A stretch of DNA of 64,000 nucleotides, taken from NCBI GenBank assembly GCA_003991915.1, contig RQTK01000320.1, forward strand, positions 143,381 to 207,380. The letters are read 5' to 3'. The notes beneath the pieces were generated by a model that searched no databases, had not been told where the DNA came from, and saw nothing but the letters and a program-made list of their open reading frames with translations. Source of the stretch: Elysia chlorotica (Eukaryota; Mollusca; Gastropoda; Plakobranchidae). The translations under genes and the position numbers were made by a program. Below, piece by piece: positions 15,091-26,560 of the stretch (position 1 is the first letter of the stretch; each line of letters opens with the position of its first letter).

Positions 15091-15859
15091 ACACTGACAG
15101 ACAGAGACGAACAGATGGGCGGGCAGACAGAAATAAATTCTGTTACCAAAGTTCTTTGTTAATGACTTTGTCAATGCCCAAAAACTTTAATGTTCTCAGG
15201 TTCAAAAGCTTTCATGATGGCCAAATACGGCATCCCTTAAAAAGCCCCTAGTATAGAAGCCGACATTTCAAAAAAATTTTTTTTTAATCGAAGTATCTCG
15301 CCTCTGCAAAAAATTTATTATTCCCCAACGCTAATAATGCAGCGATAAAATACTCGGATGTCACACACACAAAAATAACTGAGGTAAACTGTACAGGAAA
15401 TATTAAGAAAAAGTTATGTGGAAGATAAAGTCCCGACCAGACAGATAAACAATATCGCGAGTAAAAACTAGTTTTAAGATGGGAGAAACAGTTCGAGCAG
15501 AGAGATGCAAAAAGTTCCGTCAGTTCTAATGGCTTTAAAAGCTCCGACTAGAGGGCCCAGCACCAGCACCAACATTCTCCTACTTAATGATTCATGTAAG
15601 AGGAACAAGGTGTGTGCATGACGTCATAGCACAGACAAACCAGGTAAAGATATTACACAGTTACAGTCAGTAGTGCCTAAGCATGAGATGAGAGACAAGA
15701 CCCCTGTAAAGAGTTTTTTTTAAAAACGGAAGATGATGACCTGACAAATTACATGTTCCAGGGAGTAGGCGATATGATTTAACGTTGGTTACTTACATAA
15801 GAAGCATGGCTCTGGATTCGCTTATAGTTGTCTTAAAGTTGATGAAACGTTCTAAAGCT

Positions 15860-15862
<3 letters not shown>

Positions 15863-15920
<58 letters not shown>

Positions 15921-15974
15921 ACTCTCCTTCTCTAACCATCTCTCTCTCGCTCTCCTTCTCTAACCATATCTCTC

Positions 15975-16028
<54 letters not shown>

Positions 16029-16074
16029 ACTCTCCTTCTCTAACCATCTCTCTCGCTCTCCTTCTCTAACCATA

Positions 16075-16139
<65 letters not shown>

Positions 16140-16157
16140 GCTCTCCTTCTCTAACCA

Positions 16158-16215
<58 letters not shown>

Positions 16216-16218
16216 TCT
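15863..16218 (+). repeat. Higher-order CT repeat with a CTCCTTCTCTAACCAT insert
   Basis: (CT)n runs broken five times by CTCCTTCTCTAACCAT (about 15924, 15953, 16032, 16058 and 16143). The block of CT array plus insert has been copied as a unit. Confidence 0.85.
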
Positions 16219-17660
16219 CACTCCCTCTCTCTTCAAAAATGCTTTCTAAAATTATAGGAGTGGTGCGAAATACCACTTGTTTTCTTTTTAATCACATGTT
16301 TATCTGATACCAATCCTTAACCACTTTTAACTTGATTACTAATTGGAGTGATTTCACACTCATCATACAGCTGTTTGGGTGATCTTGATTTAACAAGGGG
16401 AAAAAAATAAAAAAGCGTAAATTTCAGGCTTGTTTCCATAATAAAGAACGCAAGTATGTGCAATATCTTTATCATAAGTTTTAAAAGAAAATAATATCGA
16501 TTGCATTAATGATATAAATTCAAAACTATGTACCTGAAGTGTGTTTACAGGCGATTTGAAAATTAGGAAGTGTAAAAATTGGGGAGTATAACAATCATGT
16601 TCTAATGACGTGTTTATCATTAATCCCAGCATAGGTTTCAACAGTTTAAGAAGTAGGGAAAACTCTTGCCAATTTTATCAACATGTGCTATTACGTATTT
16701 ACATTTTGTATTCTAATTTTTTTTTCTTCCAATTTTGGCATTGCAAAAGGTAATCTAAACGGACTTACGTTTTGGTTGGATATTGACGGAATCGTTTTTA
16801 TAGTGGAAAAAATCTTCGATTTTATATATACTCTCCTACTCCTTTGTTGTTTTCTTTTGTTTTATATGTTTTTGTTGATTTGTTTTGTTTTGTTTTGCAT
16901 TGGTAAAAAATAAAAACCATTGTCTGCATTGGAACAATGACGTTTACTCCAGTTTTATTCCTTATTACAATCTTTGTCGTGTATATTTTTTAACTTTGCT
17001 TATTTGCTTCCTTGTTCCCTCATCCATCGTCAGCTTGTAGACTAACATTTATAGAGCTGGGCCTAATTTTACAGATAGATATACTTCATAGATAACACAT
17101 ACAATTGAGGCTCGACAGTTTCAGCGCATAAGCTAATCCGTTAAGTTTCAGTACACTCTTTCACGAAAAAATGTGTCCACATTTGAAAGAAACCTTATGG
17201 GCGTTGACCAAAGTAGACTTTATTTTTTATGTTGTAGAAAATCAAGTACAGCCACAAGGAAAAAAAAAGTTCTTGCCACAATACCAACAATCAATTTTAA
17301 TGTGTCTGTTACAGTGGTGCTGGTTGTTATTCACAAACATACATGTATCTGTGCTCATTTTCCGACCTTTTACATGACGCGAACCGCAATTAACCCTTCG
17401 TATAAAAGCGATTACATGTACACATGTATTTGTGTTTATCTTCAAGTCTGTGAGAGTGGGGTGGGCCATCTGTGGTCTGTTACCCGCGGACTGGCTTGAA
17501 TGGCTTCTGCTGTTTAGGTCCAAACTGTTTACCTGTAATTGTGGTGCAATTATGTAGGAGTGCTTATTGTGCATAATTCCCTTGTAAAGAATGGTTGGGT
17601 GCAAGCAACGTAGATGAAGAAACAATGAGGAGATAAAGGTATTTCATTATGTAGATGGAA
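16219..17660. other. AT-rich non-coding DNA
   Basis: Open frames here (for example 16683-16913 and 17171-17499) show no domain I recognise and have T-rich codon content typical of chance frames. Nothing else seen. Confidence 0.5.
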
Positions 17661-17665
17661 TGGAT

Positions 17666-17900
17666 ACGTGTGAGATTATGAAGATCATTTACGTTAATCA
17701 AAGATAAACGGGCATTCCCAGTTCCTTATTGGTCTTGCTAACTCCAATTTTATGACTTTGATAAAGCACGAAGCTGGTGGGGAACAGTCAGTTACATGAT
17801 CGCCAAACACAAGTATGGAAAAGACAGAAAGAGAGAAAGGGAGAGGGAGGAAGAGAGAAGAGATAAGAGAGAGAGAAAGAGAGAGAGGGGGAGGGAGAGA
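17666..17900 (+). repeat. 235-bp duplicated segment, copy 2
   Basis: Direct repeat of 14668-14902. Homology ends inside the GA-rich tract; after that, copy 2 continues into (GATA)n at about 17962-18030. Confidence 0.9.
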
Positions 17901-17961
17901 GAGGAAAGGGCGAAAGAAAGGGAGAAGGAGGAAGAGAGAAGAGAGAGAGAAAGAGAGAGAG

Positions 17962-18032
<71 letters not shown>

Positions 18033-18477
18033 AAGAAAGAAAGATGGATGTATTGATGGATACGTGGATAGATAATTCGTAGACCTGGTAGGTAGGTAGG
18101 TCGGTAGGTTGGTAGGTAGGTGAGTTACTGTGAAGTAAGTAAATTATAACAAAATGATGGAAGTACGCTTGTGGGTACGCTTTTGGAGGTAATCATTCTT
18201 AATCTTTGTAGGATTTTAATAGTAACTTAACCCTCAAGTAAAAGATGCAGTTAAAAACTCCGAAAGGCGGTGTTTAGAGAAAGATAATAGAAATGGAAAT
18301 GAGGGAATGTAGCTGGACATGAATGAGCCAAAATGCTCAACATAGGGAATAAAACTAGAAGCAAAGAACAGGGCTGCTGCTCCTCCCGCCGCATGTGCTG
18401 AGTAGTCTCAGAGCGGTTACATTCCGTAACAGATCTGGGCAGCGAAAAACACGTTCAAGTCAATAGTATTCATGAAT

Positions 18478-18862
18478 TCCCTCTCCCTCTCTCTCTCTTT
18501 CTCTGTCTCTCTCTCTGTCTCTCTCTCTCTTTGTCTCTCTCTCTCTCTTTATCTCTCTCTCTGTGTCTCACTCTATGTCTTTCTCTCTCTTTCACTCTCT
18601 GTGACTGTTTCTCTCTTTTTTTCTTCTCTCTCCAGGTATTTCATTATCTCTTTCTGTCTCTGTCTGTGCCTCTTTCTCTGTCTTTTTCTCTCTATGTATT
18701 GATTTATCTCGTTCTCTCTGTCTCTCTCTCTCTGCGTCTCTCTCTTTCTCTCTCCCCAATCTATTTCACCTTCTCTCTCATTCACTTTTTATCTACCCAA
18801 TTTCCTATTTATCTTTATCTCTGCATCTCTTTTCATCTCCACACCTTTCATTCCCCTTTCCC

Positions 18863-18951
<89 letters not shown>

Positions 18952-18955
18952 TTTT
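18478..18955. repeat. CT-rich low-complexity block with (CT)40
   Basis: CTCT/CTGT/CTTT mixture at 18478-18760 and a near-perfect (CT)n array at about 18867-18948. Confidence 0.9.
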
Positions 18956-20247
18956 TTCTCATTTTCTCTTACTGCCTCAAAATTATATTTACATTCATGC
19001 TTTCTATTTTCTTGCCTCAAACACTAATGTGCTTTTCTTTTGTCCTGTTTTATGTTGATTTATGCTGCTGTTGTTGTTGTTGTTTGGGTGGGGGTGGGGG
19101 AGGGAATGGTACCATTTTTCTGTCTCACCTTAGTCTTTCGTGAAACACTTATCTTAATCGTATACCCATCTGCGTACCACTCGCACTTATTCATCTCTCT
19201 ATTTCTCCACCCCTCTCAAACCTCTCCTTTTCACACCATGTCCTCCCCAAACCATGCTTTTACATCACCAGCGCTGCATATTTCATCCGCTGCCGGCTGT
19301 TTATCGTGCCATACTTGTCAGTTTTCCCAAAGTACACCATCGATCCCCACTAGCCAGGAGGTCAAGTTGAACAAAAGGCTATTTTTATGTGCATGTAAAT
19401 GTTGTGGAAGTTAAAAAAGCCAGTTCTTTTTTGTTGTTTTTTTTTGTTTCGATCCTGCATATGAATTAAAAAATTAACATTTAAGTGACCGTGTACTTTA
19501 TGTAGAAATAGACGTCAAAAAGACAGTTTTTTCTGACCATGTCGTAGAAATGATATTTCCTCTGTTTATTATATTTTTACACTCGGCGATTTAAATAGGA
19601 GTTTCAAAGCCGAATTCATTGCGATGGTTGGAGGTTTATTTGATTACCATTTACACGCAGATCCTTATATAATACGTACAATGATCTTATCACCTGTTCT
19701 ATGTTTGTTTAAAATGCCTGGCATACTTATTTGCTACATTTATTACTCCACTTACCTGCCTTAGAACCGAGAAGAAATTTAGGCCAATTCCTTATTAATA
19801 TTTTATCATAAGCGCCGCTAGCTCTTTATCTGTGGAAAAAATTCTTGTCGTTTGTTTTGGTGGATGATAATATTGAAACAAATAATAACTGTGAAAGTCA
19901 CATTTCAAGAACTCATGTGTGCAATAAGGTAGTCGGTGTTTTCGTTAGTTTTTAAAGATGACGGAACTTTAACTTTTCTTTCAATTGAAAAATGAATAAA
20001 ACACACGATACCTTAACCTCAGAACGAAATTATTTAGAGAGCGATCTGTCGCACATGTTTTATTGCACAATTATAATTAATCAATGAATCTCTGCATACA
20101 GTAGACTTGGCTGCTACCTACCACTCAGCTACCACTGATATAGGAGTCTAAACCATAACGAAAATGTATGAACAATTATCGAAGTAAATCATTAATTTTT
20201 AACTTTGCTGATTATTGGTTTGTGTTTTTGTTTTTCTTCTATCGTAG

Positions 20248-20448
20248 CTTATTTTCGCCGCCGAGTACACAAAGGCAATGGAGGAAAACTTTCATCAAGA
20301 TCATCTGGCTTGCAAAGGGTGTGACAAGCAGCTGATAGCATGCCGCTACATTGTTAAAGAAGAGCACCCCTACTGTATACCCTGCTATCAACAGCACTTT
20401 GCCCACAACTGTGATGAATGCAGCAAGCCCATTGGTCCTGACTTCAAG
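20248..20448 (+). CDS. LIM gene exon A: second half of a LIM domain
   Basis: Acceptor TTCTATCGTAG and donor AAG|GTGACAG; 67 whole codons (phase 0 at both ends). H16, H19, C22 and C25 complete one zinc site. C43 and C46 finish the second finger, and C55/C58 open the next LIM domain. An internal ATG at 20278 could act as an alternative start. Confidence 0.9.
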
Positions 20449-20648
20449 GTGACAGCAATTGATTTTCATTGATTTAATAGTGTCCGAGAATTAATGTTTA
20501 GTGCACATTATAAATTTGGATGGGTTGACCGGAAAGCAAAATGTAATGACAAACTAATGGCAATCACCCTACTCTTTTTACCGTGTCATAACAGTCTTTT
20601 TCAAATCTTTCAATTGCCTTATATATTACTCTTTATGTTTGTTTGTGT

Positions 20649-20680
<32 letters not shown>

Positions 20681-21240
20681 ACATGTGCGGTTTCATATCA
20701 CTTTTTTCAATTTAAAAGTTGAAAATTGTATTGAAGGTTTTTCTTTAAAAAAAATTTTTTTAAAAAGGTCTCTACGGCATGGTGTTTAGACAATGCTTTG
20801 GTACTCGAAGATTTAAATTCTAGCCTCAACATTTCTGTTTTATTACAGTTTGACCCGCGTGTTGCTTTTTTTTTTTTTTTTTTCGGACCGGGACAGGCCT
20901 GTCAATATCAACAATCCTTGAGATTTTGATCATATCAACTCGTTTTTTCATCGCCATTATCGTCCAACCATCCCCCACCAGGATCTATCCTACAAGGACC
21001 GCCACTGGCACGAGTTCTGCTTCAAGTGCTGCGGGTGCCAGGCGTCGCTGGTGGACCAGCCTTTCGCTGCCAAGAACGAGAAGATCTACTGCAGTGAATG
21101 TCACGACAACAACTTCGCGGCCAGGTGTGATGAGTGTGGGGAACCCTTCAGAGGAGGTTCGTTCTCTATGCTTTATCTACACTGGCTGCACTGTTTAAGC
21201 TATCTCCGCTCTCTAAGTTTTCTAACCTCTCTACGCTCTC

Positions 21241-21308
<68 letters not shown>

Positions 21309-21833
21309 CCCCCCCTTTCTTATCTCACTCTTTCTCTCTCCTCTCTCTTTAAAAGCCTTTCTACGCTCTACCCCCTCTTCTCTATCTGCACTCTCTACGC
21401 TCTACGTTCTCTAAATTATTTACTCTTTCTACGCTCTACATCCATCTCCATTTTCTGGAGTTGACTCACACCAGTCTCTCGTAATTCCCCCCCCCCCCCC
21501 CTCTTCTCTATCTGCACTCTCTACGCTCTACGTTCTCTAAATTATTTACTCTTTCTACGCTCTACATCCATCTCCATTTTCTGGAGTTGACTCACACCAG
21601 TCTCTCGTACTTAACCCGTTCCTTTTTTGCATGGCATAGTCGAGATGTATCACTCTGGGAAAAGCTCTCAGGATATCATCCTGGGTGGCTCATCTTACTA
21701 GCAAAAACATGCCTGGTTTTCCACCAATCTTCTTATTTTCCATATTTCTCTCTCCCCCGTCCTTTCAGTAAAGATCCACGCAACGCCTCTTTTTCTTTTG
21801 TACGTTCTACTTCAATCTCTCGGTCCATCCTAT

Positions 21834-21910
<77 letters not shown>

Positions 21911-21983
21911 TTCTAACTAGTTCTGTCCGTACGACTAATCACCTCATTATTTATTTATCTATCTATCTATCTCTCTCTCTCTC

Positions 21984-22015
<32 letters not shown>

Positions 22016-22018
22016 GAG

Positions 22019-22055
<37 letters not shown>

Positions 22056-24391
22056 CAAGAGAGAAACTATTGTAATTTCAACGAATCCATCTGAATTGGC
22101 CTTTCCTCTAGCTCTTCTGTTCCAATAATTTCCAAATTTTCGTTTTATTTTATTTTCCATTTCTTTGTATTCACTTTAATCTTTCTAAAATTATGGAGAA
22201 TGTGCATGCATGCATCAGTTTTAAGGCTCAATCAAGATAATTATAATGATCTGTAGTCAGCGTACCCGGCAGACAAACATGAGCTTTTAAAAAACATCTT
22301 TTGCTTAATCCAGCTCAACTTTGGTTTTCGTAAGAGAATGTTTATAACAGCGTTATAATATTTATACATTTTCAGACATAAATGGTAAGCATAGATTACA
22401 CAGTCCCATGGAACGAAGTTTAAAATGTTTAAAGATGTTTCACTGTCGGGAGTTACAGGGGATTGTGTGAGTAATGGGTATAGTTGGAATCTTTCGCTTA
22501 GCAATGTAGGCTATGCTCAGCACAGTTGTAAAATTGCTGGTGCTGCGAAAGCGGGCCATATGCCTAGCTAGCCTTAAAGGTACGGACTTATGCTCGAGGT
22601 GAAGGAAAGACAGAAAGAAAGGTAAAAGTGTAACAGTTACAACGGAGGGTGGAAACTTTAACCTGATTCGGATTTCCGGCTTCTCTTAAAAAAAGTTACA
22701 AAAGTTTGCTCCTTATGGATAGGGCGGGAGACAACGATAACCCTTCATCACACATCACAGGCCAAAACTGCTGCTGCATAAATCTAGATGCTGCTGAGCT
22801 TCAGCTCAACGCTGAAAAGAAAACCCGTATAATTTATAGGAAATTAGCGATAGTTGCCACGTATAATTTTGCTGTAAATTCTCTTTAAAAGTGCATTGAT
22901 ATTCATAAGGTCACTTGAGATGACCATGGTTTATCTCCCATGTATTTTAATTTGTTTGAGAACTACATGCATAGGACTTTTTTTTTCCTCCGTTGCCCTC
23001 CTTTGGAAGATCACACACACTATACATGCATTCTTAAAGACTCAACAAAGTGGATGGAGAAGTCTCCTAATTACTGTGGGTCTCATTCTCTTTAGTTTCC
23101 GTTGATTGAGATGAAGGAAGTGCATTTTAGGATCTTATGGGAAATCCCCTGAGATCGCAACAATTATCGTAAACCTAAAGATTATTTTTGAAAGTGTTTT
23201 TCAAGAGTTTTTCCATCTCTTCAGTCCTATCTCTATGCTATATCAAAAGGACTTGGCATATGATGCAATAGTTTATACTTAACAAGTAATGGCCCATTCA
23301 GATTAGGGACTAGCATAACTATAGGAAACTACGCTATCGTAAACAGAGAGACCGCATGTTTATAAAAGATGAAGATATCTTGGAGAATTTCTAAATTTTT
23401 GTTTGCAACAAAGCCAGTTTTTATTTTAAAGAGCATTAGGTGCCTATGTTGTTTTTCTAAACTCTTTCAAAGGTTCGTTATCTAGATATTTATGTAAAAG
23501 TAGTCTTACATGTAAGAGACGTAGAGGAGCACTGTACATTTTAATTAAACTTCAAGGTAACTTCATTTTAACCCATAGAATGAAATAATAAAAACACACT
23601 GAATGTCGAATATTCAAAACAATCAATCGGATGTATTAATACAAACAACATTTCAGCTGAGTCAGGATTTAAGGAGCAACATGAATTGGTGAACAAGTAT
23701 CATTATTGTTTTTCAGACTTTTTCTAAGATTCTATGCTCACCCTGGCAAAGACGTGCGAGCCCCAAACTGATAATAACATTTAAGTTTATGATTGAAAGT
23801 TCTGACAAAAATAGAATTGTGTTTTTTCTCTCTGAGAGTTAGACGTCAATATGTTTATTTAAAAAGAAGGAATGGTATATTATTCACAGGACATGCTGGA
23901 TTCACTGATGCAGGAGCAAACTTGTTTGTTTCAGGTATGAAAAAGTTTGAGTACAAGGGCAAACAATGGCACGATCACTGCTTCACGTGCGGCGAATGCA
24001 CTCAACCAATCGGGAACAAGAGCTTCATCCCACGTGACGAGCGCGTCATCTGTGTGCCATGTTATGAAGAAAAGTATGCCCAGCGCTGCACAAAGTGCAC
24101 TGATGTAAGTACATGTAGGATTCTGTTTGTAAATACTTCCTGATGAGCTCACTTGCAAAAGATACTAAGTCACGAACTGCTTCTAACTAAGATTCCCATC
24201 AACACTCATCTGGAGAATGTTGTTTTGATTAATGAAATGGGTGATTAATTATTTGAGATTTATCTTTTTAGAAGAATCATAATTATCGTTTTTTTTTTAT
24301 CATTTTATACTTATTTTATAGAGATGATATATGGGCATTGCCCGAAAATATTTTTGCATGTATGTGTGTTGAATGAGAGGGAGAGGGGGAG

Positions 24392-24437
<46 letters not shown>

Positions 24438-26560
24438 GGATGGGAGAGAGAGAGGAAAGGGGGCAGAGTGAAAGAGAGAGAGAGGGAGAGAGAGAAAGAG
24501 ATAGATTGGGAGAGAAAGAGAGAGAGAACGAAAGAGAGAGGGAGAGAAAGAGAGAGCCAGAGGGAGAGGATCATAGACCGGTGTGTGTGTTTCGTGATTA
24601 TTTCAACGATGGCAATTGGTAGAAATATCGAGTGGAGAGCTCTGCCCATCTCAAAAGCGATATAAATCTATATTTTTGCAGTTAGCAATTTGACACAAAG
24701 ACAACATAAATTTTGAATTGGTTTTTGCGGAATTTAGGCGCATAATTTTTGGGAGGGTATTTTGTTTTCTTCCGAAGTTCTTTAAGGAGATCAAAGTGTT
24801 TTTTCCACAGTAGGGAAGTGGTGGAATATCAGAGCTGATTTGGATATGGCGTTATCCCAAAAGTATTACTGTCTCAAGCATTGCTGTAGTTTGTACTCGC
24901 TTAGTAATGTATGGCAGACTACAGCAGTATACCTGCACTGGAAACAATTAGGCCTACATGTATATTCTGTACAGTTATCGTTATTCATACTGATACATGT
25001 ATTATATTTTATCACATTGTAGAATTATCATTGAAAATTGGATCATGGGAAATTTAAAACTTAATGTAAACTTCTTGGTTGATACATTGGTTTAGAAGGG
25101 TTGCGTAATGTATCTTTCAAATAAAAGAAAGTACAAGGGTCTTTGAAAGAGGTCTTGACCTGTATGTATCGTAAATGGTGTAGGCCTTCTTACTGTCACT
25201 TCGGTAGGGTTTGACTTTCGTAAAGTACCGTATTATACTGTATTACTTACTTTGTTTATTCTCATGAATTTGAAGGTTATTAACAAGGGTGGCATCAGCT
25301 ACAAGAACACGCCGTGGCACCGCGAGTGCTTCACGTGCACGCACTGCGTGAAGCAGCTGGCGGGTGAGAAGTTCACGTCCAAGGACGAGCAGCCATACTG
25401 TGGGGACTGTTTCGCCGAGCTTTTCGCTAAGAGATGCTGCAGGTGCACCAAGCCAATCACCGGTGAGATACCTTTACAGTTAGGTCTTTATTTCAAGAAG
25501 AGTCCTATACGGATATGCAGGCGTCAGGTGAGGTTCAAAACACCGATTACCTGCTTGATAGTCGAGGGCGCTGACTGAGCTACCTGGCATCCTCCTCCCA
25601 CAATCAATGGAAAGACAGGCGAATTAAAAAAAAATAACATTCAACAAAATGAATGCTTAATTGTGAAGTACAGAATCATCAGATGATGGTACTAAATCTG
25701 CCAAATGCCGATTTAGGGTGTGATTCCATTTTCAAGGTTCTTCTTATGGTCCTTCTAAATTAGTATGTAAATAGCGTAGATGTACAGCGTTCACTTTTCA
25801 TCTGCTGTTTTGCCAAAAATTCTGGATTTGTTTTCATCATATAAATTACAATCATGTTTACCTGGATACTGTAGATCAAAAATACGTTTTCATATCACAA
25901 GATATAATTTTGTCTCGGTAAAATTTTCTCAAATCATTGTTGCTTTTGCTTTTTGTTTCCCACGTATAACAGTTTACATGTACTTCATCGAGACAACGTG
26001 CAATACCTTTATAACTGTGTGGAATCCATGTTCACAGGCTTCATGTTATCCTGGACCAGACAGATTTTTGTGTGAACTGTTTACTTTTTTTTACATAATA
26101 ATATCCAGGTATTAGTGATCATCCTCTTGCATACAATCTTTCTCAGACTGAAATCTTGGATTGACCAGCTGAATGTAGAGATGTAGCAATGCAATACTAC
26201 TCCTACTACTACAACTTTCCCCTCTTCCTTTTTCCCCTAAGTATTGATGGTTATCCTCTTCCACACCATCACTTTCCCCTCTTGTTGTATGCCCCAGGTA
26301 TTGGTGGTTATCCTCTTCCACACCATCACTTTCCCTTCTTGTTGTATGCCACAGGTATTGGTGGTTATCCTCTTCCACACCATCACTTTCTCCTCTTCTT
26401 GTATGCCCCAGGTATTGGTGGAACCAAGTTTATCTCCTTCGAGGACCGCCACTGGCACAGCAACTGCTTCAACTGCTACTCCTGCGAGCAAAGCATGGTC
26501 GGTCGCGGCTTCCTCATGAACGGGGAGGACATCGTCTGCCCGGAGTGTGGCCGCAGCTAG
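20248..26560 (+). CDS. LIM-domain protein, Limpet/FHL type (5' incomplete)
   Basis: Five exons (20248-20448, 20982-21156, 23935-24104, 25276-25462, 26412-26560) join in phase and encode 293 residues to a TAG stop. They form the second half of one LIM domain plus four whole LIM domains. Each has the C-x2-C-x17-H-x2-C, C-x2-C-x17-C-x2-C zinc pattern; [18 protein letters not shown] and FNCYSC mark the domain centres. The phrases [17 protein letters not shown] and ISFEDRHWH are typical of FHL2 and insect Limpet. Such proteins have no enzyme activity; they scaffold other proteins at muscle sarcomeres, focal adhesions and in nuclei. The start [10 protein letters not shown] sits two residues after an expected C-x2-C pair, so the main transcript must have an upstream exon that I did not find. 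Met11 of the first exon could start a shorter FHL-like form. FHL2-like and Limpet-like names are both possible. Confidence 0.93.
20449..20981 (+). other. LIM gene intron A-B
   Basis: 533-bp intron with a (GT)n run near 20645-20680 and an oligo-T run near 20865-20883. Ends in CCCACCAG. Confidence 0.85.
20982..21156 (+). CDS. LIM gene exon B: first complete LIM domain
   Basis: Starts [16 protein letters not shown] and ends at GEPFRG with a phase-1 junction (donor GAG|GTTCGT, a weaker consensus). More GC-rich than its flanks, as expected for a coding exon in AT-rich DNA. Confidence 0.9.
21157..23934 (+). other. LIM gene intron B-C with tandem duplication and CT/GA arrays
   Basis: 2.8-kb intron. 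It holds (CT)n at about 21240-21303 and 21836-21900, a 126-bp tandem duplication (21371-21609), (CTAT)n, (TA)n and (GA)n near 21955-22053, then AT-rich sequence with no coding signal. The acceptor is TTGTTTCAG. Confidence 0.85.
21371..21609 (+). repeat. 126-bp tandem duplication
   Basis: The block from CTCTTCTCTATCTGCACTC to AGTCTCTCGTA appears at 21375 and again at 21501, separated by a run of C. The copies are almost identical. Confidence 0.85.
23935..24104 (+). CDS. LIM gene exon C: second complete LIM domain
   Basis: Starts in phase 1 (G|GT), then [25 protein letters not shown] and [13 protein letters not shown]. Ends in phase 0 at CTD with donor GTAAGTAC. The conserved KKxEYKxxxWH and SFIPR stretches fit FHL/Limpet LIM repeats. 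Confidence 0.92.
24105..25275 (+). other. LIM gene intron C-D
   Basis: 1.17-kb intron with a GA-rich block at about 24374-24575. No coding signal. Ends in TTTGAAG, an AAG acceptor that is less common than CAG. Confidence 0.85.
25276..25462 (+). CDS. LIM gene exon D: third complete LIM domain
   Basis: Encodes [18 protein letters not shown], then [17 protein letters not shown] and ELFAKRC. Ends after CTKPIT in phase 1 with donor G|GTGAGATA. Very close to the matching insect Limpet repeat. Confidence 0.92.
25463..26411 (+). other. LIM gene last intron
   Basis: 949 bp. It has a tRNA-like repeat head just after the donor (about 25520-25595, minus strand) and a 57-bp tandem repeat across its 3' end that copies the acceptor site. 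Confidence 0.85.
25520..25595 (-). repeat. tRNA-like repeat head (family 2)
   Basis: Minus strand reads AGGATGCCAGGTAGCTCAGT, with an A-box-like TAGCTCAGTCAGCG and a B-box-like GTTTTGAACC. Related to the heads near 3.3 and 51.5 kb. Confidence 0.5.
26241..26421 (+). repeat. 57-bp tandem repeat carrying a splice acceptor
   Basis: Three full units (26241-26297, 26298-26354, 26355-26411) and the first 10 bases of a fourth, which is the start of the true last exon. Each unit begins GTATTGGTGG or GTATTGATGG, then CCACACCATCACTTTCC and a pyrimidine-rich stretch. Units end in CCCCAG or CCACAG. The first unit starts after TAA instead of CAG, so its own acceptor is lost. A more diverged unit start, preceded by CCAG, lies at 26109. 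Confidence 0.93.
26412..26560 (+). CDS. LIM gene exon E: last LIM domain and stop
   Basis: Encodes [32 protein letters not shown], then CPECGRS and a TAG stop. The C-terminal IVCPECG matches the final zinc pair of FHL/Limpet proteins. The acceptor AG at 26410-26411 is the last of three in-frame repeats of the site. Confidence 0.93.

Noticed and set aside
26112-26491. Minus-strand frames with repeated [19 protein letters not shown]
   Set aside because: Reverse-strand readings of the 57-bp tandem repeat; the plus strand explains it as duplicated splice acceptor.
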